DNA from: Bog-159 sp049516155
GTDB taxonomy: Bacteria; Acidobacteriota; Terriglobia; Bryobacterales; Bryobacteraceae
Assembly (NCBI GenBank): GCA_049516155.1
Contig: JBEKTJ010000007.1
Coordinates: 5,389-69,388 of the forward strand
DNA length: 64,000 nucleotides
Reading direction: 5' to 3'
A program made the translations under genes and the position numbers. This document shows, piece by piece, positions 17,738 to 27,276 of the stretch. The notes beneath the pieces were generated by a model. The model saw only the letters and a list, made by a program, of their open reading frames with translations. It had not been told where the DNA came from and made no database searches. Within the stretch, counting starts at the first letter, position 1. Each line of letters opens with the position of its first letter.

Positions 17738-18999
17738 TGCTCAATCTCTTCCAACTGGTGCTGCAGATCGCGGTGATCCTGGTGGCGGCGCGCATCGTGG
17801 GATTTCTATTCCAGAAGATCAATCAGCCGCAGGTGATGGGGGAGATGGTCGCGGGAATATTGCTGGGGCCCTCGCTGCTGGGTTGGCTTGCGCCGGGCGT
17901 TTCCGCCGCGTTATTCCCTCCCGCGAGCCTGAGCTATCTCAACGCGCTCAGCCAAGTGGGGCTAGTGGTGTTCATGTTTGTAGTTGGCTTGGCGCTGAAT
18001 CCCTCGGAACTGCATGGCTACGGCCACGCCGCGGTTCTCACCAGCCATGTGAGCATCGCGGCGCCCTTTTGCCTGGGCAGCTTGACCGCTCTATATCTCT
18101 ACCCACGGCTTTCGGACGATTCCGTTACCTTCACGCATTTTGCGCTGTTCATGGGCGCAGCCATGAGCATCACGGCGTTTCCTGTGTTGGCTCGGATCTT
18201 ATCCGAGCGCGGCTTGGTGCGCAGCAGAATGGGCACGCTGGCGATCGCGTGCGCGGCGGTTGACGATGTTACTGGATGGTGCATCCTGGCCTACATCGTG
18301 GTGCTGGTACGCGTGGCGCACGCCGCCAGACCGGCTTGGGTAACTATCGCCGGCTCGCTCATATATGTCCTGGTCATGCTGTTCGTGGTGCGCCGCATGC
18401 TGCCCGCGTTTGAGCGCGCGTTTCGCAAGCGGGACCACCTGAGCGACAATCTCTTGGCCGTGATCGTGGTGCTGGTGCTGGTCTCGGCACTGGCCACCGA
18501 GTGGCTGGGCATCCACCTGTTGTTTGGGGCTTTCCTGATGGGCGCGATCATGCCTAAGGCCCCTGAGTTCACGCGCTACCTGCTGCACAAGTTCGAATCG
18601 GTGACCGTGGTATTGCTCTTGCCGCTATTTTTCGCTTACACCGGGCTACGGACCCGCATTGGCGTAGGTGGTGGCCGGGCGATCTTGTTTTACAGCGCGC
18701 TGGTGATCGTGGTGGCCATCACCGGAAAACTTGGCGGGTCCATGTTCGCGGCGCGCCTGTCCGGCATGCCCTGGCGCGAGGCGGCTGCGCTGGGCGTTCT
18801 GATGAACACGCGCGGCCTGATGGAATTGGTGATCCTGAACATCGGCCTGGATATCGGCGTGATTTCCGCTGCGATGTTCTCCATCATGGTCCTCATGGCC
18901 CTGGTGACTACGTTTATGACCACGCCGTTGCTGGAGTGGGTTTATCCGACGCGCCTGTTTAGGGCGCCGGTCGACGAGATACATAAGAATGTGGCTTGA
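17734..18999 (+). CDS. Kef-type cation:proton antiporter (CPA2)
   Basis: 421 residues, about twelve membrane helices and no C-terminal NAD-binding TrkA domain. Family features include the N-terminal PQVMGEMVAGILLGPSLLG, the GLALNP segment, the paired acidic residues in ACAAVDDVTGWC (the CPA2 ion-binding aspartates) and MNTRGLMELVILNIGLD. It exchanges Na+ or K+ for protons across the inner membrane. It is coupled to the small anchored protein upstream and ends nine bases from the convergent M16 protease gene. Confidence 0.9.
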   Translation: MMLNLFQLVLQIAVILVAARIVGFLFQKINQPQVMGEMVAGILLGPSLLGWLAPGVSAALFPPASLSYLNALSQVGLVVFMFVVGLALNPSELHGYGHAAVLTSHVSIAAPFCLGSLTALYLYPRLSDDSVTFTHFALFMGAAMSITAFPVLARILSERGLVRSRMGTLAIACAAVDDVTGWCILAYIVVLVRVAHAARPAWVTIAGSLIYVLVMLFVVRRMLPAFERAFRKRDHLSDNLLAVIVVLVLVSALATEWLGIHLLFGAFLMGAIMPKAPEFTRYLLHKFESVTVVLLLPLFFAYTGLRTRIGVGGGRAILFYSALVIVVAITGKLGGSMFAARLSGMPWREAAALGVLMNTRGLMELVILNIGLDIGVISAAMFSIMVLMALVTTFMTTPLLEWVYPTRLFRAPVDEIHKNVA

Positions 19000-19008
19000 G
19001 CCCTCTTG

Positions 19009-21759
19009 TTACTTCCCCTCGGTCGCCGCCTTATTGAAATCGCCTGCCTTCACGATGGAGACCTGACCCAGGTCGATATTGCGCCGCACTGCTTTGGAGA
19101 TCTCGTCGGGCGTTAGCGCGGAGACTTTTGTCTCAAGTTCCGCATCCCAAGACATCGTCCGCCCGTCGTAGTCCCGGGTTGTCAAAGTACGCACCAGAGA
19201 GTTGTCCTCCGCCCGGTTCACCTGTTGTCCCTGCAGCCAGCCGGTGCGGTCGTCGTCCAGCTCCTTCTGCGTGAAGCCGTCGGTCAGCGCCCTTTGCATC
19301 TCCTCCTTGAACGCCGCTTCCACCTTCGAGACATTCTGCGGCGCGGCAATGGCGAACGCCTGGAACTGGCCGTCCTTCTCGTTTGGCTTGGCCGAAAGGC
19401 TCGATCCCACGCCATAGCTCAAGCCGTCCTTCACGCGGATGCGCGTGGCCAGCCGTGAATTGAGGAATCCGCCGCCCAGCATGTAGTTGCCGATCACCAG
19501 CGCCGGATAATCGGGATCCTGGTTGCTGACGTTGAGCCGCGTGGCCGCGATGAACACCGCATTCTTTTTGTCGGGCGTCTCGATGGTCTGATTCACGGGC
19601 GCAATCTTTTGGAAGCCGTACTTGATGCGCTCGAACCGCGCCGGGCTCTTCCACTCGCCGAACAAAGTCTCGATTTCCTTCTTCACTGCGGCCGGGTCGA
19701 AGTCGCCCACCACCGCCAGTTGGCCGTTGGAGGCGCCATAGAAGTGCTTGTAGAAGGCCTTGGCATCTTCGAGCTTCGCGCTCTTGACTTCGTCGATTTC
19801 CTCGGGGATCGACAATGTTGCCCGCACGTCGCCTTTGGGGAATGGATACATCGTGCGCTGGATCTCGGTAAAAGCCAGCGATTGCGGCTCGGTCTTTCCG
19901 AAATCGAGTTCGGTCAAGTGCTCCTTGCGGATCTCTTCGAATTCCGATTCCGGCAATGCAGCCTCTTTCAGGATTTCGCCGGCCAGCCGCAACACGGCGG
20001 GCAGATTCTCGTGCGTGGTTTCGATGCTTACGTTGGCACTGCTAGCGCCGCCGCTCACATTCAGTTGAGCTTTCAGCTTGTCGATCTCGTCCTGGATTTG
20101 CTGCCGGTTCTTATGGACCGTGCCGCGGATCAGCGTGGCGCCGGCCAGGTCGGCAACAGTGTCCTTGCCCGCCAGGCTTTCCAGATCGCCGAAGTGCAGG
20201 CTGATCACTGCGTGTACGCTGGCGCCGCGCGTGGTCTTCTGCAGCAGCGACACCTTCATGCCGGAAGGCAAGGTGTAACGCTGCACCCGCGACTCGATGT
20301 TCTTCGGCGATGCATCGAACGCCTCGCCCGCCGCCATAGCAACCTCGCCCTTGTAGTCTTTCAGCACCGCCGCGACGTCGGTCTTGGCGGGTATCTCGGC
20401 CCGATCGGGTTTGGGATCGGGGATGAACTCGCCGATGGTCTGGTTCGAAGTTTTCAGATAAGCCGTGGCCACCCGCTGCACATCTTGCGGAGTGACTTTC
20501 TTCAAAAGATCGCGATCGTGGAATATCAGCCGCCAGTCGCCCTGCGCCAGGTACTCGCTGAGATACAGGCCGACCTGTTCGGAGTTGCGCAAGGTCATGT
20601 CCACCTGCTTTTCGAGGCGGGCCTTGGCGCGATCCACTTCCTCCTTGCTGGGCGGCTCCTTCACCACGCCGTCGATAGTGGCGAGCATGGTATTGCGCGC
20701 ATCATCCAGCGAATCGGACTTGTTCAGGATGGCGCCGAACATGATTAGTCCCGGCTCGTTGTATTGCATCGCATTGCCGAATACCTGCGTGGCTTTCTTG
20801 TTATCGACCAGCGCCTTGTACAGCCGGCCAGACGATTGTTCACCCATGATGCTCGCCAGCACGTCCAGAACGGGTTGGTCCGGATTGCCGCCGTCCGGCG
20901 TGTGGTAAACGATGAAGATCCCCTGTATGTCTCCGACCCTGCGCACCACCGTAAGGCGCTCGCCGTCCTGCACCGGTTCCACCGTATAAGTCGGCGTGAG
21001 CGTGCGCGTGGGCCGCGGAATCTTGCCGAAGTATTGGTTCACCAGCGCGACGACCTTCGGCTCATCCACTTTGCCGGCTACTGTAAGGACGGCATCGTCC
21101 GGCTGATAATACTTGTGGTAGAACGCCTGCAGCTTGTCCATAGTCACGCGTTCCACATCCGACTTATTCCCGATCACCGGCCGGCCATAACTGTGCGCGA
21201 TGTAGGCGGCTGCCATGGTATGAATGTACAGCACGTTGAACGGATTGTTTTCGCCCATCTCGAATTCGTTGCGGACCACCGAGAATTCCTTGTCGAAATC
21301 CTCTTTCTTGATGAAGGAATTAACCATGCGGTCCGACTCCATATCGAGTGCCCACTTCAGGTTTTCATCGCTAGCCTGAAATGTTTCGAAGTAGTTGGTA
21401 CGGTCGAAGTCGGTGGAACCGTTCGGCCGGCAGCCATGCTCGGTGAGCTCCTGCATGATATTCAGGTGGTTGGTGCTGCCCTTAAATACCATGTGCTCGA
21501 GCAGGTGCGCCATGCCGCCTTCGCCGGAGCCCTCCTGGCGCGAGCCGACCAGATAGGTGACGTTGACGGTGATGTTGGGCTTCGACGGATCCGGAAACAC
21601 TAGGAAATGCAGCCCGTTGTCCAAGGTGTACTCGGTGATGCCCTCGACGGAAGTTACTTTTTTCACGCCGCTGGGAAGATCCTCCGCAGGGCACAGCGCC
21701 GGTACCAGGAAAACAGCGGTTACCAGAAGGAAGTTAAGCAGTCTTTTTTGGGGATTCAT
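19009..21759 (-). CDS. M16 family zinc protease, fused two-domain form
   Basis: 916 residues with signal peptide (LLNFLLVTAVFLVPALCPAE). The inverted zinc motif HLLEH is at residues 85-89 in the first half with the distal glutamate helix following (NEFEMGENN). The second half (from about residue 490) is a paired M16 domain without HXXEH, as in pitrilysin-like heterodimers fused in one chain. It should degrade peptides in the periplasm or outside the cell. ATG at 21759 follows AAGAGA. It is the last gene of a run with the reductase, methyltransferase and ROK genes. Confidence 0.93.
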   Translation of the reverse strand: MNPQKRLLNFLLVTAVFLVPALCPAEDLPSGVKKVTSVEGITEYTLDNGLHFLVFPDPSKPNITVNVTYLVGSRQEGSGEGGMAHLLEHMVFKGSTNHLNIMQELTEHGCRPNGSTDFDRTNYFETFQASDENLKWALDMESDRMVNSFIKKEDFDKEFSVVRNEFEMGENNPFNVLYIHTMAAAYIAHSYGRPVIGNKSDVERVTMDKLQAFYHKYYQPDDAVLTVAGKVDEPKVVALVNQYFGKIPRPTRTLTPTYTVEPVQDGERLTVVRRVGDIQGIFIVYHTPDGGNPDQPVLDVLASIMGEQSSGRLYKALVDNKKATQVFGNAMQYNEPGLIMFGAILNKSDSLDDARNTMLATIDGVVKEPPSKEEVDRAKARLEKQVDMTLRNSEQVGLYLSEYLAQGDWRLIFHDRDLLKKVTPQDVQRVATAYLKTSNQTIGEFIPDPKPDRAEIPAKTDVAAVLKDYKGEVAMAAGEAFDASPKNIESRVQRYTLPSGMKVSLLQKTTRGASVHAVISLHFGDLESLAGKDTVADLAGATLIRGTVHKNRQQIQDEIDKLKAQLNVSGGASSANVSIETTHENLPAVLRLAGEILKEAALPESEFEEIRKEHLTELDFGKTEPQSLAFTEIQRTMYPFPKGDVRATLSIPEEIDEVKSAKLEDAKAFYKHFYGASNGQLAVVGDFDPAAVKKEIETLFGEWKSPARFERIKYGFQKIAPVNQTIETPDKKNAVFIAATRLNVSNQDPDYPALVIGNYMLGGGFLNSRLATRIRVKDGLSYGVGSSLSAKPNEKDGQFQAFAIAAPQNVSKVEAAFKEEMQRALTDGFTQKELDDDRTGWLQGQQVNRAEDNSLVRTLTTRDYDGRTMSWDAELETKVSALTPDEISKAVRRNIDLGQVSIVKAGDFNKAATEGK

Positions 21760-21783
21760 ATTTCTCTTATCCTAACTCTCGCG

Positions 21784-22794
21784 TTAGTCGGCTACTTTAA
21801 TGACCAGTTTGCCGAAGTTCTCGCCGCGGTACAGCTTCTGCAGCGTATCCGGGAAAGTCTCCAGCCCATCGACGATATCTTCACGCGCCTTCAGCTTGCC
21901 GGCGGCCATCCAGCGCGCCAGCGCCTGCAAGCCCTCCGCGTAGCGCGCGGCATAATAGAAGACCACAAAGCCCTCCATGCGCGCATGATTAATCAACAGA
22001 GAAAGGTAGTTGCGAGGGCCTTGAATCGACTCACGGTTATTGTACTGCGAAATCGCGCCGCAAATGATGACGCGCGCGCGCCGCGCCAGCAGCAATAGCA
22101 CGATATCCAGAATCTCGCCGCCCACATTGTCGAAATAAATGTCGATGCCCTTGGGGCAGTGGCGCGCGAGTGCCGCGCGCACATCCTCGTTCTTGTAGTC
22201 GACTGCAGCGTCAAAGCCCAGCTCTTCCACCACGTAGCGGCACTTGTCCGGACCGCCCGCGATGCCGACCACGCGGCATCCCTTGATCTTGGCGATCTGT
22301 CCGGTGACCGCTCCTACAGCACCTGCGGCGGCCGAGACCACCACAGTCTCGCCTTCTTTCGGCTGGCCGATATCGAGCAGGCCGAAATAGGCGGTCAGGC
22401 CGGGCATGCCGAGCGCGCCCAAATAGCGCGGGAGCGGCGCCAGACGCGGATCGACCTTGGTCGAATCCTTCGCTTTGACAATCGCGTAGTCCTGGATGCC
22501 CATCATGCCGTACACCGTATCGCCCACCGCGAGGCTGGGGTCGTTGGACGTTACTACGCGGCCCACACCCCCGGCTCGCATCACTTCCCCCAAGCCGACC
22601 GGCGGGACATAGGACCTGCCTTCGTTCATCCAGCCGCGCATGGCCGGATCGAGCGACAGGTACAACACCTTGACCAACGCTTCGCCGGGACCGGGCTCGC
22701 CGGCGGGTGTGGTGGCGAATTCGAAATCGCTGCGTTTGACCATGCCAACAGGGCGGGAGGTCAACTTGAATTGACGGTTTTGGAGCGCACTCAT
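21784..22794 (-). CDS. NADP-dependent zinc-free MDR reductase (leukotriene B4/2-alkenal reductase type)
   Basis: 336 residues. The sequence opens with the family phrase QFKLTSRPVGMVKRSDFE and has the NADP-binding VSAAAGAVGAVTGQIAKIKG; the GGPDKC and IDIYFDNVGGEILD motifs are those of YfmJ/CurA/LTB4DH-type double-bond reductases. No zinc-binding cysteines are present. Likely reaction: NADPH-dependent reduction of the double bond in alpha,beta-unsaturated aldehydes or ketones. It starts nine bases after the methyltransferase stop and ends 24 bases before the M16 start, so it is inside an operon. Confidence 0.9.
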   Translation of the reverse strand: MSALQNRQFKLTSRPVGMVKRSDFEFATTPAGEPGPGEALVKVLYLSLDPAMRGWMNEGRSYVPPVGLGEVMRAGGVGRVVTSNDPSLAVGDTVYGMMGIQDYAIVKAKDSTKVDPRLAPLPRYLGALGMPGLTAYFGLLDIGQPKEGETVVVSAAAGAVGAVTGQIAKIKGCRVVGIAGGPDKCRYVVEELGFDAAVDYKNEDVRAALARHCPKGIDIYFDNVGGEILDIVLLLLARRARVIICGAISQYNNRESIQGPRNYLSLLINHARMEGFVVFYYAARYAEGLQALARWMAAGKLKAREDIVDGLETFPDTLQKLYRGENFGKLVIKVAD

Positions 22795-22803
22795 ATCCGT
22801 ACC

Positions 22804-23703
22804 TCAGGGTATATCTTCGCAAATCGTGGGTTTCGTGCTCAGGCAGGCGCCCGGCGTGTGCCACTGACAGGACTCGTCGGGTTCGTGCGGGTCGCGGCGC
22901 AGCGATTTTAGCTTGAACATCGCGCCGGTGCTCAAGGCCTTCGCCAGCGTCTGCCGCAAGGGCGCCTCCAGTTCCGGATCGCGCAAACTGCCGCCGTTCA
23001 GGATGGCCAGGAAGCTCACTGTCCCGGCCGAAAAGCCAGCGGCATCGCGCACGATTTTGACCATCATGCCCTGGCCGATGGTAGGGCTGCTGGCGATCGT
23101 AAGCGGCATCACCAGCCGGCCGCCTCCGCGCAACCGGTCCAGCCACAACGCTTGCGGATGCGTGACGCCCGCATTGATCAGGATGGCGTCGCACGGCTCC
23201 GGGTCGAACGTTGCGCCATCGCCCGCGTGCACGTCTATTTGGGTATAGCCGCTGAGATTCTCACGCGCGCGGGCCGCCAGATCGGGCTGTGCGTCGAGCG
23301 CCACCACGCTGCCGCCGGGGCCGACCACCTCCGCCATGACGGCGGTGTAGTAACCCACGCCGCATCCCATGTGGTATACGCGATCGCCGCTCTTCAGATC
23401 GAGGGCGTTTATCCAAGTGGCCAGCCCACTGGGCTGGCCGTTGTTGATGTCCTTGGCGCGGTCCACCGCTACCACGACATTATGGTAGAGATGTCGCGGC
23501 TCGCTGGTGGTACGGTACGACGCCTGGACCAGTCCGGCGGCGGCCAGCGCTCTCATGTCAGCCGAAGCGATTTGCCAGGGCGGCGGGCCCAGGAATGCCT
23601 CGCGCGGTACGCGCGCGAAAGCCTCCACCAACGCCGGCGAGTTCAAGCTGGCGACCTGCTCGATCTCCTCGGCATAGAAGCGGCGGTAATCGTCGAGCGT
23701 CAT
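22804..23703 (-). CDS. PCMT-like SAM-dependent methyltransferase
   Basis: 299 residues. The N-terminal half (EAFARVPREAFLGPPPWQ) and the SAM-binding loop DRVYHMGCGVGYYTAVMAE with ALDAQP and AGDGATFDP follow protein-L-isoaspartate O-methyltransferase, which repairs damaged Asp/Asn residues. The C-terminal 80 residues are unusual and the substrate is therefore uncertain; such PCMT-like proteins may act on other carboxylates. No signal peptide. It lies nine bases after the ROK gene and nine before the reductase. Confidence 0.75.
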   Translation of the reverse strand: MTLDDYRRFYAEEIEQVASLNSPALVEAFARVPREAFLGPPPWQIASADMRALAAAGLVQASYRTTSEPRHLYHNVVVAVDRAKDINNGQPSGLATWINALDLKSGDRVYHMGCGVGYYTAVMAEVVGPGGSVVALDAQPDLAARARENLSGYTQIDVHAGDGATFDPEPCDAILINAGVTHPQALWLDRLRGGGRLVMPLTIASSPTIGQGMMVKIVRDAAGFSAGTVSFLAILNGGSLRDPELEAPLRQTLAKALSTGAMFKLKSLRRDPHEPDESCQWHTPGACLSTKPTICEDIP

Positions 23704-23712
23704 CCGTTAGCC

Positions 23713-24729
23713 TTACAGGAGCCCGTTCTGCCGCGCGAACTGGAGCGCTTCGATGGCCGCGCCGCGCGCCCCAGCGGTATCTCCGTTGGGCATGATGTAG
23801 ATTGGGATATCCGCCTGTTCTTCGCGCTGCGCCGGCATTCCCGCGTGGATCTCGCCGATGAACCAGCGCTGAAATTCCTCACTCGTTTCAATTGCGCCGC
23901 CGCCCACCACCAGCGCATCGGGGTCGAACGTGTTGATCATCTCGTCGAAGAATATGCCCAGCGCATGGGCCTGCACGCGGAAGATTTCGCGGCACATGGG
24001 ATCGCCTTTCTCGGCCAGTCCGCGCACCAGCTTCGCGGCCGGATGCAGGCCGATTTTACCCAGTTCGTGATCCGGATAGCGCGGCAGGAAGTACGGCAGA
24101 AAGGATTTCTCGATGGCCGTGAGCGAGCATACCGACTCGAGATCGCCCACGCGTCCGCAGTTGCATTCCGGTATCAGGCCGGCGATGCCGCGGATATTCT
24201 GATAGGGCAGCAGCACGTGTCCCAATTCGCCGCCAAAGCCCTTCCTGCCTTTGATGTCGCGGCCCTCGATGATGACCCCGCCCCCTAATCCGGTGCCGAT
24301 GACCACCGTGATGGAGGTAGCCAGCCGGTTGGTCCCGAAGATGTTGAAGTGACCCCAGAGAGCGCCGGCGTTTCCATCGTTCAAATAGGTGACGGGGATG
24401 CCCAGCCGCGCGGCCAGGCTGCCGCGGATGTCGCACCCGCACCAGTCGCGGTGCACGAAGTTGGTGGAACCTTCCGCGCTGAGCACGCCCGCCGCACTGG
24501 CCGGTCCCGGCGTGTCCAGACCGGCGACGGCCACGTCGGCTACGCTAAGGCCTACCATTTCGACGGCGATCTTCAAACCGTCAACGATCTGCTGGAGGCA
24601 CACCTCGGGGCCCTCTTTGGAGCGGGCCGGATACTCGCACAGACCTTCGATCAGGAACTGTTCTTGCGGGGTTACTAACGTATAGTTGACGGCGGTTCCG
24701 CCAAGATCCACTCCGGCTACGACGCGCAC
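23713..24729 (-). CDS. ROK-family sugar kinase (glucokinase-like)
   Basis: 338 residues from a GTG at 24729 with GAGGT upstream; longer in-frame starts would add a tail unlike the family. Phosphate-1 motif VDLGGTAVNY, GTGLGGGV and the adenosine motif VVGGGAIE are clear. The ROK zinc cluster is present but altered: CNCGRVGDLESVC has Asp where the consensus CXCGXXGCXE has its third cysteine. Likely role is ATP-dependent phosphorylation of glucose or a related sugar in the cytoplasm. It is first of four closely spaced minus-strand genes. Confidence 0.88.
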   Translation of the reverse strand: MRVVAGVDLGGTAVNYTLVTPQEQFLIEGLCEYPARSKEGPEVCLQQIVDGLKIAVEMVGLSVADVAVAGLDTPGPASAAGVLSAEGSTNFVHRDWCGCDIRGSLAARLGIPVTYLNDGNAGALWGHFNIFGTNRLATSITVVIGTGLGGGVIIEGRDIKGRKGFGGELGHVLLPYQNIRGIAGLIPECNCGRVGDLESVCSLTAIEKSFLPYFLPRYPDHELGKIGLHPAAKLVRGLAEKGDPMCREIFRVQAHALGIFFDEMINTFDPDALVVGGGAIETSEEFQRWFIGEIHAGMPAQREEQADIPIYIMPNGDTAGARGAAIEALQFARQNGLL

Positions 24730-24875
24730 GGCGGTTACCTCAAATTTAGGATGATTTCCGATTCCCGAAGTTCCCAGAATAGCAGGGGGCGGGAAGCCTG
24801 CGTTTGCGCGGAGGCAGGCAGGCTGGTAACCCGTTTGGGCCTCGTCGCGTCTCATGCGCAGGAAGGAGAGCAGTC

Positions 24876-25448
24876 ATGAAATCGTGCGTGTGGTTGACAT
24901 GTTTCGTAATGGCGACGGCGGCAAGCGGCTGGGCGGGGATGAAACCTGTCGCTTTTCGGCTGGCGAGTTTGCCTGCCAGCACGGAGCCGGGACAGAAGCT
25001 GGTTCTGTGCGCCGCCAATATCGGCACGGGCGCGGTGGATGTGACGCTGGAGTTTATCAACGTCAGAACCGGCGGCGTGGCGGCGGAGAAGACCGTGAGC
25101 CTGCAGCCGCTGGGTACGGGCGCCGCGGCGCAACCCTGCGTCGCGATGGCGGCGGAATCGGTCGGCGGACCGCACGTGGACACGCCGATGGCTGCGTCGT
25201 TCGCTGCGGGTGGAGCGCCAGCTCCGGCAGCCGACGGAGAGGCTTTGGTGGTCGGAGTGGCGATGGTGCGGAAGCCGCTATTATCGTTCCGAGAGGCGCA
25301 AGTAACGGCCTCAATCCAGGTGATGGCCCCGGACGCGGACGGGACAATGCGTACGGTGCAGACGATCCCGCTGAGCCGCGCTACGCATCCGTCGGACGGC
25401 GCTCCGGTGAACGCCCCAGCGACATCGGACGGCGGCCACCGTAAATAG
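24876..25448 (+). CDS. Secreted hypothetical protein
   Basis: 190 residues. Signal peptide VWLTCFVMATAASGWA is followed by an acidic-neutral beta-rich domain and an Ala/Pro-rich centre. ATG at 24876 follows GGAAGGAGAG. No family is recognised; two cysteines (in LVLCAANIG and AAQPCVAMA) could form a disulfide after export. It is divergent from the ROK operon with a 146-base shared upstream region and 72 bases before the acetamidase-like gene on the same strand. Confidence 0.6.
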   Translation: MKSCVWLTCFVMATAASGWAGMKPVAFRLASLPASTEPGQKLVLCAANIGTGAVDVTLEFINVRTGGVAAEKTVSLQPLGTGAAAQPCVAMAAESVGGPHVDTPMAASFAAGGAPAPAADGEALVVGVAMVRKPLLSFREAQVTASIQVMAPDADGTMRTVQTIPLSRATHPSDGAPVNAPATSDGGHRK

Positions 25449-25520
25449 CGGAGCCGCGCCAAGACACGCGGCGGCGATCCCCTATCTTCGGCGGGTCTGG
25501 CTCGTCTACAATGAGTCACC

Positions 25521-26834
25521 ATGACCCACGCTCTATCGCTCCTTCTATCGCTATTGCTCCTGCTCCCGGCGCTGCTGCCCGCCCAATCCGCCTCCGTTAC
25601 CGGGCGATGGTTCGCCGTCGCGGATTTCTACGGTACGCCTCTCAATTTTCCGATGGAACTGAGCCAGCAAGGGGACAAGCTGGCCGGTAATTTCGACGGC
25701 GACAAACTGGAGGGAACGCTCTCCGGCGACGCCCTGCACTTTCTGGCCAAAGACGAGCATGGCGGAACGGAGGAGCTTACCGCCACGGTCCGGTCCGGCG
25801 TGATTTCGGGCGCCATCGTGTTTGTGGATGGCGACGACAAGGAGCATCCCAGCACGCACGTGTTCACCGCCACGCGGGTTCCGCAGCGCCGCGCCGGAGC
25901 GCCGCGGCGCTTCGATTTCACGCCATCCGTGTTTCATCGCCAGTTCTCCGCCGCGAACAAACCCGTGCTCACGGTCTATCCAGGCGACACCATTCACACC
26001 ACGACGGTGGACGCCGGCGGCACCGATGAAAAGGGCGTTACGCGAGTGCTCGGCGGCAATCCCGAGACGGGGCCTTTCTACATTGAGACCGCCGCGCCGG
26101 GAGACACTCTGGTGGTCCACCTGACGCGGCTGCGTCTCAATCGGAATTGGGCCATCAGCGACGATGGCATCGTAGGCCGGGGCCTGGATAGCAATCTTGC
26201 GGTGAAAATGAAGGATGGCTTCAAGAATGTGCGCTGGCGCCTGGATCCGCAAAAGGGCGTCGCTACTACGGAAAAGCCCGGCGATCACCTGGCCGGTTAC
26301 ACGGTGCCTCTGCGGCCGATGTTGGGATGCGTGGCGGTTGCGCCAGGCTCCGCACAAGCGGCTCCCGGCACCGGCGATTCCGGGCGTTGGGGCGGCAATA
26401 TGGACTTCAACGAGATCGTGGAAGGCGCGACCGTCTACCTGCCCGTTAGTGTCCCGGGCGCTCTGCTATACGTCGGCGACGGCCACGCGGCACAAGGCGA
26501 CGGCGAGCTCAACGGGAATGCGCTCGAAACTTCCATGGATGTGGAGTTCACCGTGGATGTGATTTCGCAAAAATCGATCATGAGTCCGCGCGTCGAGTCG
26601 GGCACGCACCTGATGGCGATGGGGCTGGCAGGGTCGCTCGACGACGCCTTCCGCGGCGCCACGGCTAATATGGCGGCGTGGCTGGCCGACGACTACAAGC
26701 TGACTCCCTCGGAGATCGCACAAGTGCTGGGCACGGCGGCGGAATACAAGGTAAGCGAAGTTGCGGATCGCAACGCCGGGATTGTGCTGAAGATCGGCAA
26801 GGACCGGCTGCAATTCCTAGCTCCAGCGAAGTAG
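25521..26834 (+). CDS. Secreted acetamidase/formamidase family protein
   Basis: 437 residues. Signal peptide (SLLLSLLLLLPALLPAQSA), then a lipocalin-like beta domain of about 100 residues, then the FmdA/AmdA fold from about residue 130 (PGDTIHTTTVDAGG, PETGPFYIETAAPGDTL, RPMLGCVAVAP, YVGDGHAAQGDGEL). The family hydrolyses short amides to acid and ammonia; the motif GDGHAAQGDGEL is typical. Export and the added N-terminal domain are common in acidobacterial members but not in characterised enzymes, so the natural substrate is open. Confidence 0.85.
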   Translation: MTHALSLLLSLLLLLPALLPAQSASVTGRWFAVADFYGTPLNFPMELSQQGDKLAGNFDGDKLEGTLSGDALHFLAKDEHGGTEELTATVRSGVISGAIVFVDGDDKEHPSTHVFTATRVPQRRAGAPRRFDFTPSVFHRQFSAANKPVLTVYPGDTIHTTTVDAGGTDEKGVTRVLGGNPETGPFYIETAAPGDTLVVHLTRLRLNRNWAISDDGIVGRGLDSNLAVKMKDGFKNVRWRLDPQKGVATTEKPGDHLAGYTVPLRPMLGCVAVAPGSAQAAPGTGDSGRWGGNMDFNEIVEGATVYLPVSVPGALLYVGDGHAAQGDGELNGNALETSMDVEFTVDVISQKSIMSPRVESGTHLMAMGLAGSLDDAFRGATANMAAWLADDYKLTPSEIAQVLGTAAEYKVSEVADRNAGIVLKIGKDRLQFLAPAK

Positions 26835-26871
26835 GAAGCGGCCCTCGAACCTCACTATAGCTACGATGGAT

Positions 26872-26900
26872 TTGACATCATATGTAATGTATGTCATATT
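26872..26900 (+). promoter_or_regulatory. Promoter with overlapping operator for the HigBA-like locus
   Basis: TTGACA at 26872-26877 and CATATT at 26895-26900 are separated by 17 bases. The inverted repeat TGACAT (26873-26878) / ATGTCA (26891-26896) spans the spacer and touches both hexamers, the arrangement expected for autorepression by the antitoxin. The predicted start of transcription falls only about five bases before the GTG at 26912. Confidence 0.55.
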
Positions 26901-26911
26901 AGGAGACGAGA

Positions 26912-27275
26912 GTGGGCTGGAGCGTTGAAATTGGCGATGAATTCAAGCTGGAGTTCTTCGCGCTGCACGAAGACGTGCGGACGGAGATTCTGGCTCTGGC
27001 GCGCTTACTCCAACAGTTCGGGCCGCAATTGGGGCGGCCTCGCGTGGATACGCTGAACGGCTCCCGCCACGCGAATATGAAGGAGTTGCGCTTCAAGCGC
27101 AGCGGATGGCGAATGGAGGGTTGCCTTTGCGTTCGATACGAGGCGCAAGGGCATCCTGCTTGTTTCGGGAGACAAATCCGGCGGCAGTCAAAGGCGCTTC
27201 TATCGCGACCTGTTGCGTAAGGCCGACGACCGTTTCGATGCCCATCTGGCTCGGCTGGATCGGGAGAGGAGATAA
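26912..27275 (+). pseudogene. HigB/RelE-type toxin gene with a one-base frameshift
   Basis: The first 64 codons (GTG start, AGGAG upstream) read as a HigB-like mRNA interferase, including GRPRVDTLNGSRHANMKELR. One extra G at about 27104 breaks the frame; in the next frame the protein resumes as EWRVAFAFDTRRKGILLVSG then RRFYRDLLRKADDRFDAHL, ending at TAA 27275. Total length is 3n+1, consistent with a single insertion. Without the shift the product would be about 120 residues. A sequencing error is the other explanation. The antitoxin follows directly. Confidence 0.85.
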
Positions 27276-27276
27276 T

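Noticed and set aside
19609..20748. Plus-strand open frame opposite the M16 protease
   Set aside because: The protease with its HLLEH site explains the region; the antisense frame has no start signal.
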